From Cyanobium sp. Tous-M-B4 (GTDB lineage: Bacteria > Cyanobacteriota > Cyanobacteriia > PCC-6307 > Cyanobiaceae): a stretch of DNA of 64,000 nucleotides. Below, piece after piece: positions 57,244 to 64,000 of the stretch (the first letter of the stretch is position 1; each line of letters opens with the position of its first letter). A program made the position numbers and the translations under genes. Below the pieces are notes generated by a model, which was not told the DNA's origin, searched no databases, and was given only the letters and a program-made list of their open reading frames with translations. The stretch covers positions 1-64,000 of the forward strand of contig NZ_JAGQBA010000003.1 of assembly GCF_024345395.1 (NCBI RefSeq). Direction: 5' to 3'.

Positions 57244-58443
57244 ACCCAGCAAGTAGGGCAGCGCTTTAAGCCCGTAGCGCTCAAAGCGGTAGTCAAACAA
57301 CAGGGCGGAGAGATCCTCCGCCCGCCGGGTTTGCAAGCCAGCCAGCAGGCGCTCCAGGCGAGCATCGGCCCTGGCATCAGCCAGTCCTAGCCAGGTGCGC
57401 CTAGCTAGGCGGCCACTCAGGCTCCAGCGCCAGCCCAGCTCCCGCCTTAACAGGCTCGGGTATTGATCTAGGCCGGCAGAGCCTGCTGGCTTGGCCAGGG
57501 CCTTCAGCAGCAGCGGTGCCAGCACGCGGGCACTGGCTAGGGCGTGGCGGATGCCCTCACCACCCAGCAGGTTGGCCGTGCTCACCGCGTCACCTAGGCC
57601 GATCAGCCTGTCCAGCCGGTGTGGTTCATGGCGCCGCAACGTGCTGCGAATGCGTCCCCCATGGCGATCGAGCACCTCGGCTTGGCCTAGGCCGCAGCGC
57701 TGCACCAGGGCGCCCAGCTCTAGAGCCAGCGCTGGCTGGGCACGGCTGGGATCGGCCAAGCGACACACCCCCACCTTGAGCTGGCCCGGTGCCATCGGAA
57801 ATACCCAGCCGTAACCCTGCCGCACCCAGTCGCTGCCAAGGAAGAAGCTGAGCCGGTCTGCCCAGGGCCGCTGCTGCTCGGGATCCACCTGCAGCAACCA
57901 CTCCACCCCCAGGCCGGCCACCAACGGATCGGCCAGCGTTGCCTGCTCGCCAATCAGGGCGCGGCCCTCGCCGCTGGCATCCACCAGCCAGCGGCTGCGC
58001 AGCAGGCGGCGACCAGCAGCGCCATCGCGCACCACGGTGCACACGCCAGGGCCATCTTGATGCCAGCCAATGGCCGTGACGCCGAGCTGCAGGCGGGCGC
58101 CCCAGGCCTGGGCCTGGTCAGCTAGCCACTGGCGCAGGGCGCCAAAATCGAGCACGGCGCCGAGGGGTTGCTCCGCGCTCCAGAGCCGCCGCTGCTCGCC
58201 TGGTCCCACCAGCTGCCAGCCACTCCAGCGCGCCGCCACAACGTGAGCGGGTATGCCAAAGCGATCAAGGGTCTCAAGCGGCAGGGCCGCACTACTGAAA
58301 GCCGCTTGACCCAAATGCTTAAGCCGATCCACCAGCAGCACATCAACTCCAGCCTGGGCAAGTAGGCGGGCTAGCTCAGCACCCGAAGGGCCAGCACCCA
58401 CCACAAGCACATCACAGCCGTAGGGCTCCGGTTCAGACAGCAA
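57235..58443 (-). CDS. geranylgeranyl-reductase-family flavoprotein
   Basis: 402 residues from a TTG that overlaps the dxs stop. FAD-binding GAGPSG (16-21) in [19 protein letters not shown] and the second FAD motif [20 protein letters not shown], as in ChlP and related reductases of isoprenoid chains. The middle part ([16 protein letters not shown]) also resembles lycopene cyclases. The dedicated ChlP signature is not complete, so it is probably a paralogue acting on another prenyl substrate. Translation coupled to dxs supports a role in isoprenoid metabolism. Some upstream starts are possible within dxs. Confidence 0.8.
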   Translation of the reverse strand: MLSEPEPYGCDVLVVGAGPSGAELARLLAQAGVDVLLVDRLKHLGQAAFSSAALPLETLDRFGIPAHVVAARWSGWQLVGPGEQRRLWSAEQPLGAVLDFGALRQWLADQAQAWGARLQLGVTAIGWHQDGPGVCTVVRDGAAGRRLLRSRWLVDASGEGRALIGEQATLADPLVAGLGVEWLLQVDPEQQRPWADRLSFFLGSDWVRQGYGWVFPMAPGQLKVGVCRLADPSRAQPALALELGALVQRCGLGQAEVLDRHGGRIRSTLRRHEPHRLDRLIGLGDAVSTANLLGGEGIRHALASARVLAPLLLKALAKPAGSAGLDQYPSLLRRELGWRWSLSGRLARRTWLGLADARADARLERLLAGLQTRRAEDLSALLFDYRFERYGLKALPYLLGWR

Positions 58444-60361
58444 CGGGCGCAGCCGGAGCAGGGATACTGCTCTGAAGGGGAGCACCAAAACGGGTGATGA
58501 TCCGCTCCGCCATCTGGGGCGGGGTGAGGCCCAAGCTCTGCTTGCTCTGCTCCGGGCTGGCATGGTCCACGAGCACGTCGGGGATGCCGATGCGCAACAC
58601 GGGCACCAGGACGTCGTGGTCGCTGAGGGTTTCCACCACGGCGGCACCGAAGCCACCCGCCAAGGAGCCTTCTTCCATGGTCACCACCTTGCCGATGCGC
58701 TTTGCCAGCGGCAGGATCAGGGCCTCATCCAGGGGCCGCAGGAAGCGGGCATTAATCACCGCAGCGCGGATGCCTTTTTCTTGCAGCAGTCCGGCCGTAG
58801 CCATCGCCGGGGCCACCATGGCGCCGTAGGCCACGATCAGCAGGTCGTCGCCGTCGGTGAGCAGCTCGCCCCGGCCGATCTCTAAGGGTTCAAAACCTTC
58901 TTCAGCCAAAGGAACCCCCTCGCCTTCGCCGCGGGGAATGCGCAGGGCGCAGGGACCACTGTGGTGAATTGAGGTCACCAGCATGCGCTGCAGCTCAGCT
59001 TCATCCTTGGGCGCCATCACCGTGAAATTGGGGACAGCGCGGAAGTAGCTGATGTCGTATTGCCCCTGATGGGTAGGGCCATCGGCGCCAACTATGCCGG
59101 CCCGATCGAGCACGAAGGTGACGGGCAGGTTCTGAATGCCGACGTCGTGAATCAACTGGTCGTAGGCGCGCTGTAGAAAGGTGCTGTAGATCGCTACCAC
59201 CGGCTTGAGGCCCTCGCAGGCCATGCCAGCCGCCATGGTGACGGCGTGCTGCTCGGCGATGCCCACATCGAAATACTGGGCCGGGAAAGCCTTCTCCAGC
59301 AGATCCAGGCCGGTGCCGGTGGCCATGGCAGCGGTAATACCCACCACGGTGGGGTCCTGTTCGCAGAGCTTCACCAGCGTCTGGCCAAACACCTTGCTGT
59401 AGCTGGGTGGCTTGGGCTTACTGGAGGGATAGGCCTTGCCAGTGGCCAGATCAAAGGCGCTCTGGGCGTGGTAGCCCACCTGATCTGCTTCGGCGTAGGC
59501 GTAGCCCTTGCCCTTGGTGGTGGCCACATGCACCAGCACAGGCCCCTCGGTGCGGTGGGCCTGCTCAAAGGTGCGCACCATGCCGGCGATGTCGTGGCCA
59601 TCGATTGGGCCGATGTAAGTGAAGCCCAGCTCCTCAAACACCGCACCCACCTTGGGCACCGCCAAACGCTTCATGCTCTCTTTGAGCGTCTTGAGCTCGT
59701 TGGGCAGCTCGCCGTGCAGGAAGGGCAGGTGCTTGATCGCCTCCTCGGCATTGCCCTGCAGAAATTGCAGGGGTGGGCTCAGCCGCATGCGGTTGAGATA
59801 GGTGGAAAGGGCCCCCACCGGCGGGCTGATCGACATGTCGTTGTCGTTCAGCACCACGACCAGCTTGGTTTTCGGCAGGTGGCCGGCGTGGTTGATCGCC
59901 TCCAGCGCCATGCCACCGGTGAGGGCGCCATCGCCGATCACCGCTACACATTTGAAGTCTTCACCGCGGCGATCGCGGGCCAGGGCCATGCCAAGGGCCG
60001 CCGAGATCGAGGTGCTGGCATGGCCGGCACCGAAATGGTCAAAGCGGCTCTCGCTGCGCTTGAGGTAGCCAGCTACCCCGTTCTTCTGGCGCAGGCTGTC
60101 GAAATCCTTGTAGCGGCCAGTTATCAACTTGTGGGGGTAGGCCTGGTGACCCACGTCCCACACCACTTTGTCGTGGTCGAGATCGAGGGTTTGATAGAGG
60201 GCGAGGGTGAGCTCCACCACTCCCAGCCCGGGACCCAGGTGCCCGCCGCTGGTGCTCACCACCTCCAGATGGCGCTCACGAATCTGTCGGGCAATGGCTT
60301 CAAGCTCTGCCGTGCTGAGGCCGTGCAGCTGATTCGGGTGACTCAGCTCGCTGAGATGCAT
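58433..60361 (-). CDS. dxs: 1-deoxy-D-xylulose-5-phosphate synthase
   Basis: 642 residues from ATG 60361 (a TTG two codons upstream is also open). Transketolase-like TPP enzyme: [19 protein letters not shown] motif [18 protein letters not shown]...[10 protein letters not shown], and [15 protein letters not shown], the DXS-specific motif. It condenses pyruvate and glyceraldehyde-3-P, the entry of the MEP pathway that feeds chlorophyll phytol, carotenoids and quinones. It precedes and overlaps the prenyl-reductase-like gene. Confidence 0.98.
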   Translation of the reverse strand: MHLSELSHPNQLHGLSTAELEAIARQIRERHLEVVSTSGGHLGPGLGVVELTLALYQTLDLDHDKVVWDVGHQAYPHKLITGRYKDFDSLRQKNGVAGYLKRSESRFDHFGAGHASTSISAALGMALARDRRGEDFKCVAVIGDGALTGGMALEAINHAGHLPKTKLVVVLNDNDMSISPPVGALSTYLNRMRLSPPLQFLQGNAEEAIKHLPFLHGELPNELKTLKESMKRLAVPKVGAVFEELGFTYIGPIDGHDIAGMVRTFEQAHRTEGPVLVHVATTKGKGYAYAEADQVGYHAQSAFDLATGKAYPSSKPKPPSYSKVFGQTLVKLCEQDPTVVGITAAMATGTGLDLLEKAFPAQYFDVGIAEQHAVTMAAGMACEGLKPVVAIYSTFLQRAYDQLIHDVGIQNLPVTFVLDRAGIVGADGPTHQGQYDISYFRAVPNFTVMAPKDEAELQRMLVTSIHHSGPCALRIPRGEGEGVPLAEEGFEPLEIGRGELLTDGDDLLIVAYGAMVAPAMATAGLLQEKGIRAAVINARFLRPLDEALILPLAKRIGKVVTMEEGSLAGGFGAAVVETLSDHDVLVPVLRIGIPDVLVDHASPEQSKQSLGLTPPQMAERIITRFGAPLQSSIPAPAAPVAV

Positions 60362-60434
60362 GCACAACCCTGGAGGTGGGGTGCAATCTAGGCCTTAGCT
60401 TCCGCCCAGGGGTCCGAATTGCGACACTGGTGCG

Positions 60435-62006
60435 ATGAGCGAGGCCCCTGAGAGCTATCTGCAACGGATCCTGCGGGCGCGGGTCTACGACGTGGCCATT
60501 GAGTCGCCACTGGATCCAGCGCCGAATCTCTCGGCGCGCCTACACAACCGAGTGCTGCTGAAGCGCGAGGATCTGCAACCCGTGTTCAGCTTCAAGCTGC
60601 GCGGCGCCTACAACAAAATGGCTGGCCTCTCGCCTGCCGAGCTGGAGCGGGGCGTGATCGCCGCCAGCGCCGGCAACCATGCCCAGGGAGTGGCGCTAGC
60701 CGCCCAGAAGTTGGGCTGCAGGGCCGTGATTGTGATGCCTGTCACCACACCGGAGATGAAGGTGAAAGCGGTGGCAGCCCGGGGCGCTGAGGTGGTGCTG
60801 CACGGCGACAACTACGACGCCGCCTGCACGGAAGCCACGCGGCTAGGCCTTGAGCGGGGGCTCAGCTTCATCCATCCCTTTGACGATCCCGATGTGATCG
60901 CCGGTCAAGGCACGATCGGATTGGAGATCCTGCGCCAGTGCTCCTCTCCGCCTGACGTCATTTATGTGGCCGTAGGCGGTGGCGGCTTAATCGCCGGCAT
61001 CGGCGCCTACGTCAAAACCCTCTGGCCCCAAGTTCAGATCGTTGGCGTTGAGCCGGTGGACGCTGATGCCATGACCCGCTCCCTAGCCGCCGGGGAGCGG
61101 GTGCAGCTTGAGCAGGTGGGCCTTTTCGCCGATGGCGTGGCGGTGCGCCGCGTCGGTGAGCTCACTTTTGAATTGGCGAAACAAACGGTGGATCGCATGG
61201 TGACAGTCGACACCGACGCCATCTGCGCAGCCATCAAGGACGTGTTCGAAGACACCCGCTCGATCCTGGAGCCAGCCGGAGCCTTGGCAATAGCAGGCAT
61301 GAAGCGCGATGTGGTGCAACAGGGCTTACACGGCCAAACCTTGGTAGCGGTTGCCTGCGGCGCCAACATGAACTTTGACCGGCTGCGCTTCGTGGCCGAG
61401 CGCACTGAGATCGGCGAAGACCGCGAAGCGATGCTGGCGGTGGAGATCCCCGAGCAGACCGGCAGCCTGCGGCGCTTCTGTGGCGTGCTGGGCCAGCGCA
61501 GCCTCAGCGAGTTCAGCTACCGGCTCGCCGATCCCAGGGTTGCTCACATTTTTGTGGGGGTGCAGACCAGTGGCACGGCCGACGAGCAGCAACTGATCAA
61601 CGACGTGCAAAACGCAGGCTTCCCCTGCCTCGACCTCTCCAACAACGAGCTGGCCAAGCTGCACCTGCGCCACATGGTGGGCGGCCGCCTGCCCGCCAGC
61701 GCTGGCCCGGCGCTTGAGCAGGGCGAAGAGCTGCTCTATCGCTTCGAGTTCCCCGAAAAACCAGGCGCCCTGATGGCGTTCGTAGACGCCCTACACGCCA
61801 ACTGGAACATCAGCATCTTTCACTACCGCAACCACGGCGCCGATGTGGGGCGGATCGTGGTGGGGGTGCAGGTGCCTCGCGCTGACAGACCCGCCTGGCA
61901 GGAGTTCCTCGATGGCCTGGGCTATCAGCACTGGGACGAATCGGCCAACCCCGCCTACAAGCTGTTTTTGGGGCCCAGCTCCGCGCCCCTGCCAGCCCTG
62001 GCATGA
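60435..62006 (+). CDS. ilvA: threonine ammonia-lyase, biosynthetic
   Basis: 523 residues. PLP domain with Lys54 in FSFKLRGAYNKM, SAGNHAQGVALAAQKLG and the PLP phosphate loop VAVGGGGLIAGIG; the C-terminal third contains two ACT-like domains (LAVEIPEQTGSLRRFC, FEFPEKPGALMAFVDAL), so the enzyme is the allosteric, isoleucine-inhibited biosynthetic form. Divergent from dxs across a spacer of about 70 bases; scpB follows after 28 bases. Confidence 0.97.
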   Translation: MSEAPESYLQRILRARVYDVAIESPLDPAPNLSARLHNRVLLKREDLQPVFSFKLRGAYNKMAGLSPAELERGVIAASAGNHAQGVALAAQKLGCRAVIVMPVTTPEMKVKAVAARGAEVVLHGDNYDAACTEATRLGLERGLSFIHPFDDPDVIAGQGTIGLEILRQCSSPPDVIYVAVGGGGLIAGIGAYVKTLWPQVQIVGVEPVDADAMTRSLAAGERVQLEQVGLFADGVAVRRVGELTFELAKQTVDRMVTVDTDAICAAIKDVFEDTRSILEPAGALAIAGMKRDVVQQGLHGQTLVAVACGANMNFDRLRFVAERTEIGEDREAMLAVEIPEQTGSLRRFCGVLGQRSLSEFSYRLADPRVAHIFVGVQTSGTADEQQLINDVQNAGFPCLDLSNNELAKLHLRHMVGGRLPASAGPALEQGEELLYRFEFPEKPGALMAFVDALHANWNISIFHYRNHGADVGRIVVGVQVPRADRPAWQEFLDGLGYQHWDESANPAYKLFLGPSSAPLPALA

Positions 62007-62034
62007 GCCCAAAAAGCTGCGGTAACCTGCAGCC

Positions 62035-62544
62035 ATGCAAAGCAAGGGGCTGATTCAGGGCCTATCCCTGCCCGCCCGGATGGAGGCGATCCTCTACTTG
62101 AAAGGTCGGCCCCTCAGCCTGGCAGAGCTTGCTGAGATCGCTGCGGTTAGCCGAGAGGAAGCGGAGCTTGGCTTGATCACCTTGATCACCGACTACGCCC
62201 ACCGGGATACGGCCCTTGAAGTGCGCCAAGAGGGCAACCGATACAGCCTGCAGCTGCGCGATGGGCTGGGCGACTTGGTTCAAAACCTCCTGCCTGTGGA
62301 CCTATCCACTGCCGCCCTGCGCACCCTGGCCACGATTGCCCTCAAAAAGCGGATCTTGCAATCGGATCTAGTCGAGTTGCGCGGCTCCGGCGCCTACGAC
62401 CACATCAAGGAGCTACTGGCCCAAAATTTCATCGAGCGCAAGCGCCAAAGCGAGGGCCGCTCCTACTGGCTCACCCTCAGCGAGAAGTTCCACCGCACCT
62501 TTGCCATCAAGGCTGAGGCTGACCTCTGGAAGCAAGCTGCCTAG
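62035..62544 (+). CDS. scpB: segregation and condensation protein B
   Basis: 169 residues with the two winged-helix domains of ScpB: MEAILYLKGRPLSLAELAEIA at the start, ALRTLATIALKKRILQSDLVELRGS in the middle (the T-L-A-x-I-A motif) and GRSYWLTLSEKFHRTF at the end. It is a kleisin-binding partner of the SMC condensin complex for chromosome segregation. scpA and smc are not in the window. A yggT gene follows after 23 bases. Confidence 0.93.
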   Translation: MQSKGLIQGLSLPARMEAILYLKGRPLSLAELAEIAAVSREEAELGLITLITDYAHRDTALEVRQEGNRYSLQLRDGLGDLVQNLLPVDLSTAALRTLATIALKKRILQSDLVELRGSGAYDHIKELLAQNFIERKRQSEGRSYWLTLSEKFHRTFAIKAEADLWKQAA

Positions 62545-62567
62545 AGTTGGCCCACTAACAAAATTCC

Positions 62568-62855
62568 ATGGACGCCCTGAGTTTCCTGCTGCAGGTTCTG
62601 GCCCAGACCCTCAGCATCTACACCCTGGTGTTGCTGGTTCGGGTATTGCTGAGCTGGTTTCCCAATCTCGACTGGGGCAACCCCGTGCTTTCGACGGTGA
62701 GCTCGATCACTGATCCCTACCTGAACGCCTTCCGCGGCCTGATTCCGCCCCTAGGCGGCTTAGACCTTTCGGCGATCGTGGCCTTCATTGCCCTGCAACT
62801 GGTGCAGAGCCTGCTCGAAGGAGCCAGCGTTTCGGTGCTGGGAGCTGGTTACTGA
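62568..62855 (+). CDS. YggT family membrane protein
   Basis: 95 residues, two membrane helices: LSIYTLVLLVRVLLSWF, then NPVLSTVSSITDPYLNAFRGLIPPLGGLD and a final hydrophobic helix LSAIVAFIALQLVQSLL. These are the YggT/Ycf19 family elements, with the D-P-x-L-x-x-x-R-x-x-I-P-P-x-G-x-x-D-x-S-x-I motif. Homologues are involved in thylakoid/chloroplast nucleoid or membrane assembly. Overlaps the convergent gene by 7 bases. Confidence 0.92.
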   Translation: MDALSFLLQVLAQTLSIYTLVLLVRVLLSWFPNLDWGNPVLSTVSSITDPYLNAFRGLIPPLGGLDLSAIVAFIALQLVQSLLEGASVSVLGAGY

Positions 62856-63361
62856 TCAGCTAACGCCTGTTCAAGAGGCAGCAGCTCGTCATCGACGCCA
62901 GCGCGGCTGCGCACTGGAGCACTGAAACCCCTTGCCTTGACATTGCGGAAGCTCAGCGGTCCAGGGGTGCCAGCCGGCACCGATAGGCGCAGGGCAAAGG
63001 CAGAGGTGCCAGGGGGCACATCACCGATCGAACCCACCCGGGTGCGGTTTTGCAGCACCGGCTCGCCACTTGAATCAACGATCAGGGCAAAGACGTCGGT
63101 GTCAACAACGGGCTTGCGGGTGGGATTCACCACGCTGCCGCGCAGGGCATAGCAGCTGGCGCCAGCCGGACGCCGCAATTCCGGCTGGGCGCCGATGTCC
63201 TCGGCGGGGCAGGGCTCGATGCTCAGCTCAGATACCTGCAGATCTGCTGCCCAGGCAGGAGCTGGCAGCAACAGCCCACCAATGACTAGGAGGCCGAGCA
63301 GCCGCCCCAGCCACTTGGCGAGCCCATGCCGTGGCCCAAGCTCATTACCTTGCTTGCTCAC
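62849..63361 (-). CDS. exported hypothetical protein
   Basis: 170 residues. An N-terminal helix (LGRLLGLLVIGGLLLPAPAWA) with A-W-A cleavage site is a signal peptide. The mature region is a beta-sandwich-like chain with two Cys (EPCPAED, SCYALRG) likely disulphide-bonded, resembling FxLYD-type domains (RGSVVNPTRKPVVDTDVFALI, then GDVPPGTSAFALRL). The function is unknown. Its start overlaps the MazG-like stop by 4 bases. Confidence 0.75.
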   Translation of the reverse strand: MSKQGNELGPRHGLAKWLGRLLGLLVIGGLLLPAPAWAADLQVSELSIEPCPAEDIGAQPELRRPAGASCYALRGSVVNPTRKPVVDTDVFALIVDSSGEPVLQNRTRVGSIGDVPPGTSAFALRLSVPAGTPGPLSFRNVKARGFSAPVRSRAGVDDELLPLEQALADQ

Positions 63362-63687
63362 CGCCTGTCACCACTGCCTCCAATCACGTTACGGGCGGCG
63401 CGGCTGGCCAGTTTGTCGAGGTTGGTCTGGGCAATTTCCTCTAGCTCCAGGCCAAGTTCAGAAGCGAGCTGGGCCACGTACCAGAGCACATCACCAAGCT
63501 CGAGCTGCAGGTCTGCAATCACCTCAGGCGAGAAGCTGCCCTGCCGGTCGCGCAGCACCTTTTTGACCTTGTCGGCCACCTCTCCAGCCTCACCGCACAG
63601 CCCCAAGGTGGGATAGATGGGGTTGGCGCCGACATCTGGGTAGCGGGCCGTGGCGCGGCAACGCTCTTGGTACAACTGAAAATCCAC
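63358..63687 (-). CDS. MazG-like nucleotide pyrophosphohydrolase
   Basis: 109 residues of the all-alpha NTP-PPase superfamily: GLCGEAGEVADKVKKVLRD carries the E-x-x-E motif (GEAGEVAD), and ELGDVLWYVAQLASELG has the E-x-x-D motif, together four metal-binding acidic residues. It would hydrolyse non-canonical NTPs or dNTPs. ATG 63687. The exported gene is coupled downstream. Divergent from pyruvate kinase across about 57 bases. Confidence 0.9.
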   Translation of the reverse strand: MDFQLYQERCRATARYPDVGANPIYPTLGLCGEAGEVADKVKKVLRDRQGSFSPEVIADLQLELGDVLWYVAQLASELGLELEEIAQTNLDKLASRAARNVIGGSGDRR

Positions 63688-63744
63688 CTATGGCTGCCCA
63701 TTGCAGGCCTGGATGGTAGTTTCCAGTCGTCTGTTGGCGTTTAT

Positions 63745-64000
63745 ATGCCCCAGCCCGATCTCATGCGTCGCACCAAGATCGTGGCCACGATCGGGCCTGC
63801 CACGGAATCCGCCGAACGTCTGCGCGAGTTGGTGGCCGCCGGCGCCACTACTTTCCGTCTCAATTTTTCTCACGGCGACCACAGCGAGCATGCGGCTCGC
63901 ATCGCCACGATTCGGCAGGTGTCAACGGAGCTGGGCATTGAGCTCGGCATCCTTCAAGACCTGCAGGGTCCCAAAATTCGTTTGGGACGCTTTGCCGATG
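63745..64000 (+). CDS. pyk: pyruvate kinase (5' part, cut by the window edge)
   Basis: 85 residues are present, from ATG 63745: MPQPDLMRRTKIVATIGPAT, then AGATTFRLNFSHGDHSEH, and GILQDLQGPKIRLGRF. These are the N-terminal blocks of pyruvate kinase, with substrate-binding R-x-N-x-S-H and D-x-Q-G-P-K-I-R. It makes pyruvate and ATP from PEP and ADP. The remainder lies to the right of the window. Confidence 0.96.
   Translation, partial: MPQPDLMRRTKIVATIGPATESAERLRELVAAGATTFRLNFSHGDHSEHAARIATIRQVSTELGIELGILQDLQGPKIRLGRFAD

Noticed and set aside
59246-60391. Long plus-strand open frame (381 codons) opposite dxs
   Set aside because: It is the complement of a strongly conserved dxs gene in high-GC DNA; its translation is His/Gly/Leu-rich with no domain or plausible ribosome binding site.
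1-64000. CRISPR array, prophage, integrase or IS element
   Set aside because: No regularly spaced repeats of 25-40 bp, no transposase or integrase sequence and no terminal inverted repeats with a coding region were seen; the short tandem repeats have no spacers.

Overview
The window is chromosomal DNA of a picocyanobacterium, most likely of the Cyanobium / coastal or freshwater Synechococcus type. The evidence is high GC and dense gene packing together with psaK, two hli genes, a DesA-like acyl-lipid desaturase, ycf35-like DUF1257, the DUF2499/DUF3593 pair and a fused ribBA. I see no rRNA, CRISPR array, prophage, transposase or IS. One tRNA (Ser, GGA) is present. The right edge cuts pyruvate kinase.

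Region 1-16.2 kb is the accessory part. It holds small hypothetical genes, a MarC remnant, a hydrolase/acyltransferase pair resembling the two halves of plant phytyl ester synthase, a DoxX protein, a CYP120-like P450, a doubly frameshifted DUF4236 gene, a small secreted Cys-motif protein, an HD hydrolase, a MerR-VWA pair and a nonsense-mutated small gene. At 13.1-15.0 kb lies an AT-rich island of three exported proteins, with a CsgG-like protein between two related proteins. Two diverged copies of one small gene bracket it.

Region 16.2-29.8 kb: K+ channel, acyl-lipid desaturase, hli plus a 37-residue membrane microprotein, fibrillin (PAP), glyoxalase-like, PfkB kinase, a PPC-glutaredoxin fusion, rhomboid, TspO, a double GNAT, a Gly/Ala/Pro-rich exported protein, a Nif11-like peptide with a Cys-containing microprotein (its paralogue is at 5.9 kb), TerB-like, and the chain pgi-recQ-hli. 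Both hli genes have an HLR1-like element just upstream; the second lies inside the 3' end of recQ.

Region 29.8-46.2 kb is mostly housekeeping: lysozyme-like protein, AmpD-like amidase and M61 peptidase, ycf35, purN, argC, ribBA, cyclophilin, mtnP, the tight operon dnaK-dnaJ-DUF3110-murQ, and divergently the pstC-pstA-pstB phosphate transporter with a possible Pho box.

Region 46.2-64 kb: tRNA-Ser, [2Fe-2S] ferredoxin, inositol phosphatase, hisZ, 4Fe-4S ferredoxin, htpG, rpmB, a Tat-type peroxiredoxin, csaB-like pyruvyltransferase, sulfotransferase, LysR-like regulator, DUF2499-DUF3593 followed by a GluR0-like receptor without the K+ filter, psaK, a geranylgeranyl-reductase-like flavoprotein overlapping dxs, ilvA, scpB, yggT, an exported protein, a MazG-like hydrolase and pyk.

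A recurring structural feature is a short tandem repeat (units of 16-21 bp, 2-4 copies) placed at gene ends: 30.74, 37.29, 49.19 and 57.21 kb. In three of these it overlaps stop codons of convergent genes. A (CTAG)n tract overlaps the desaturase stop codon.
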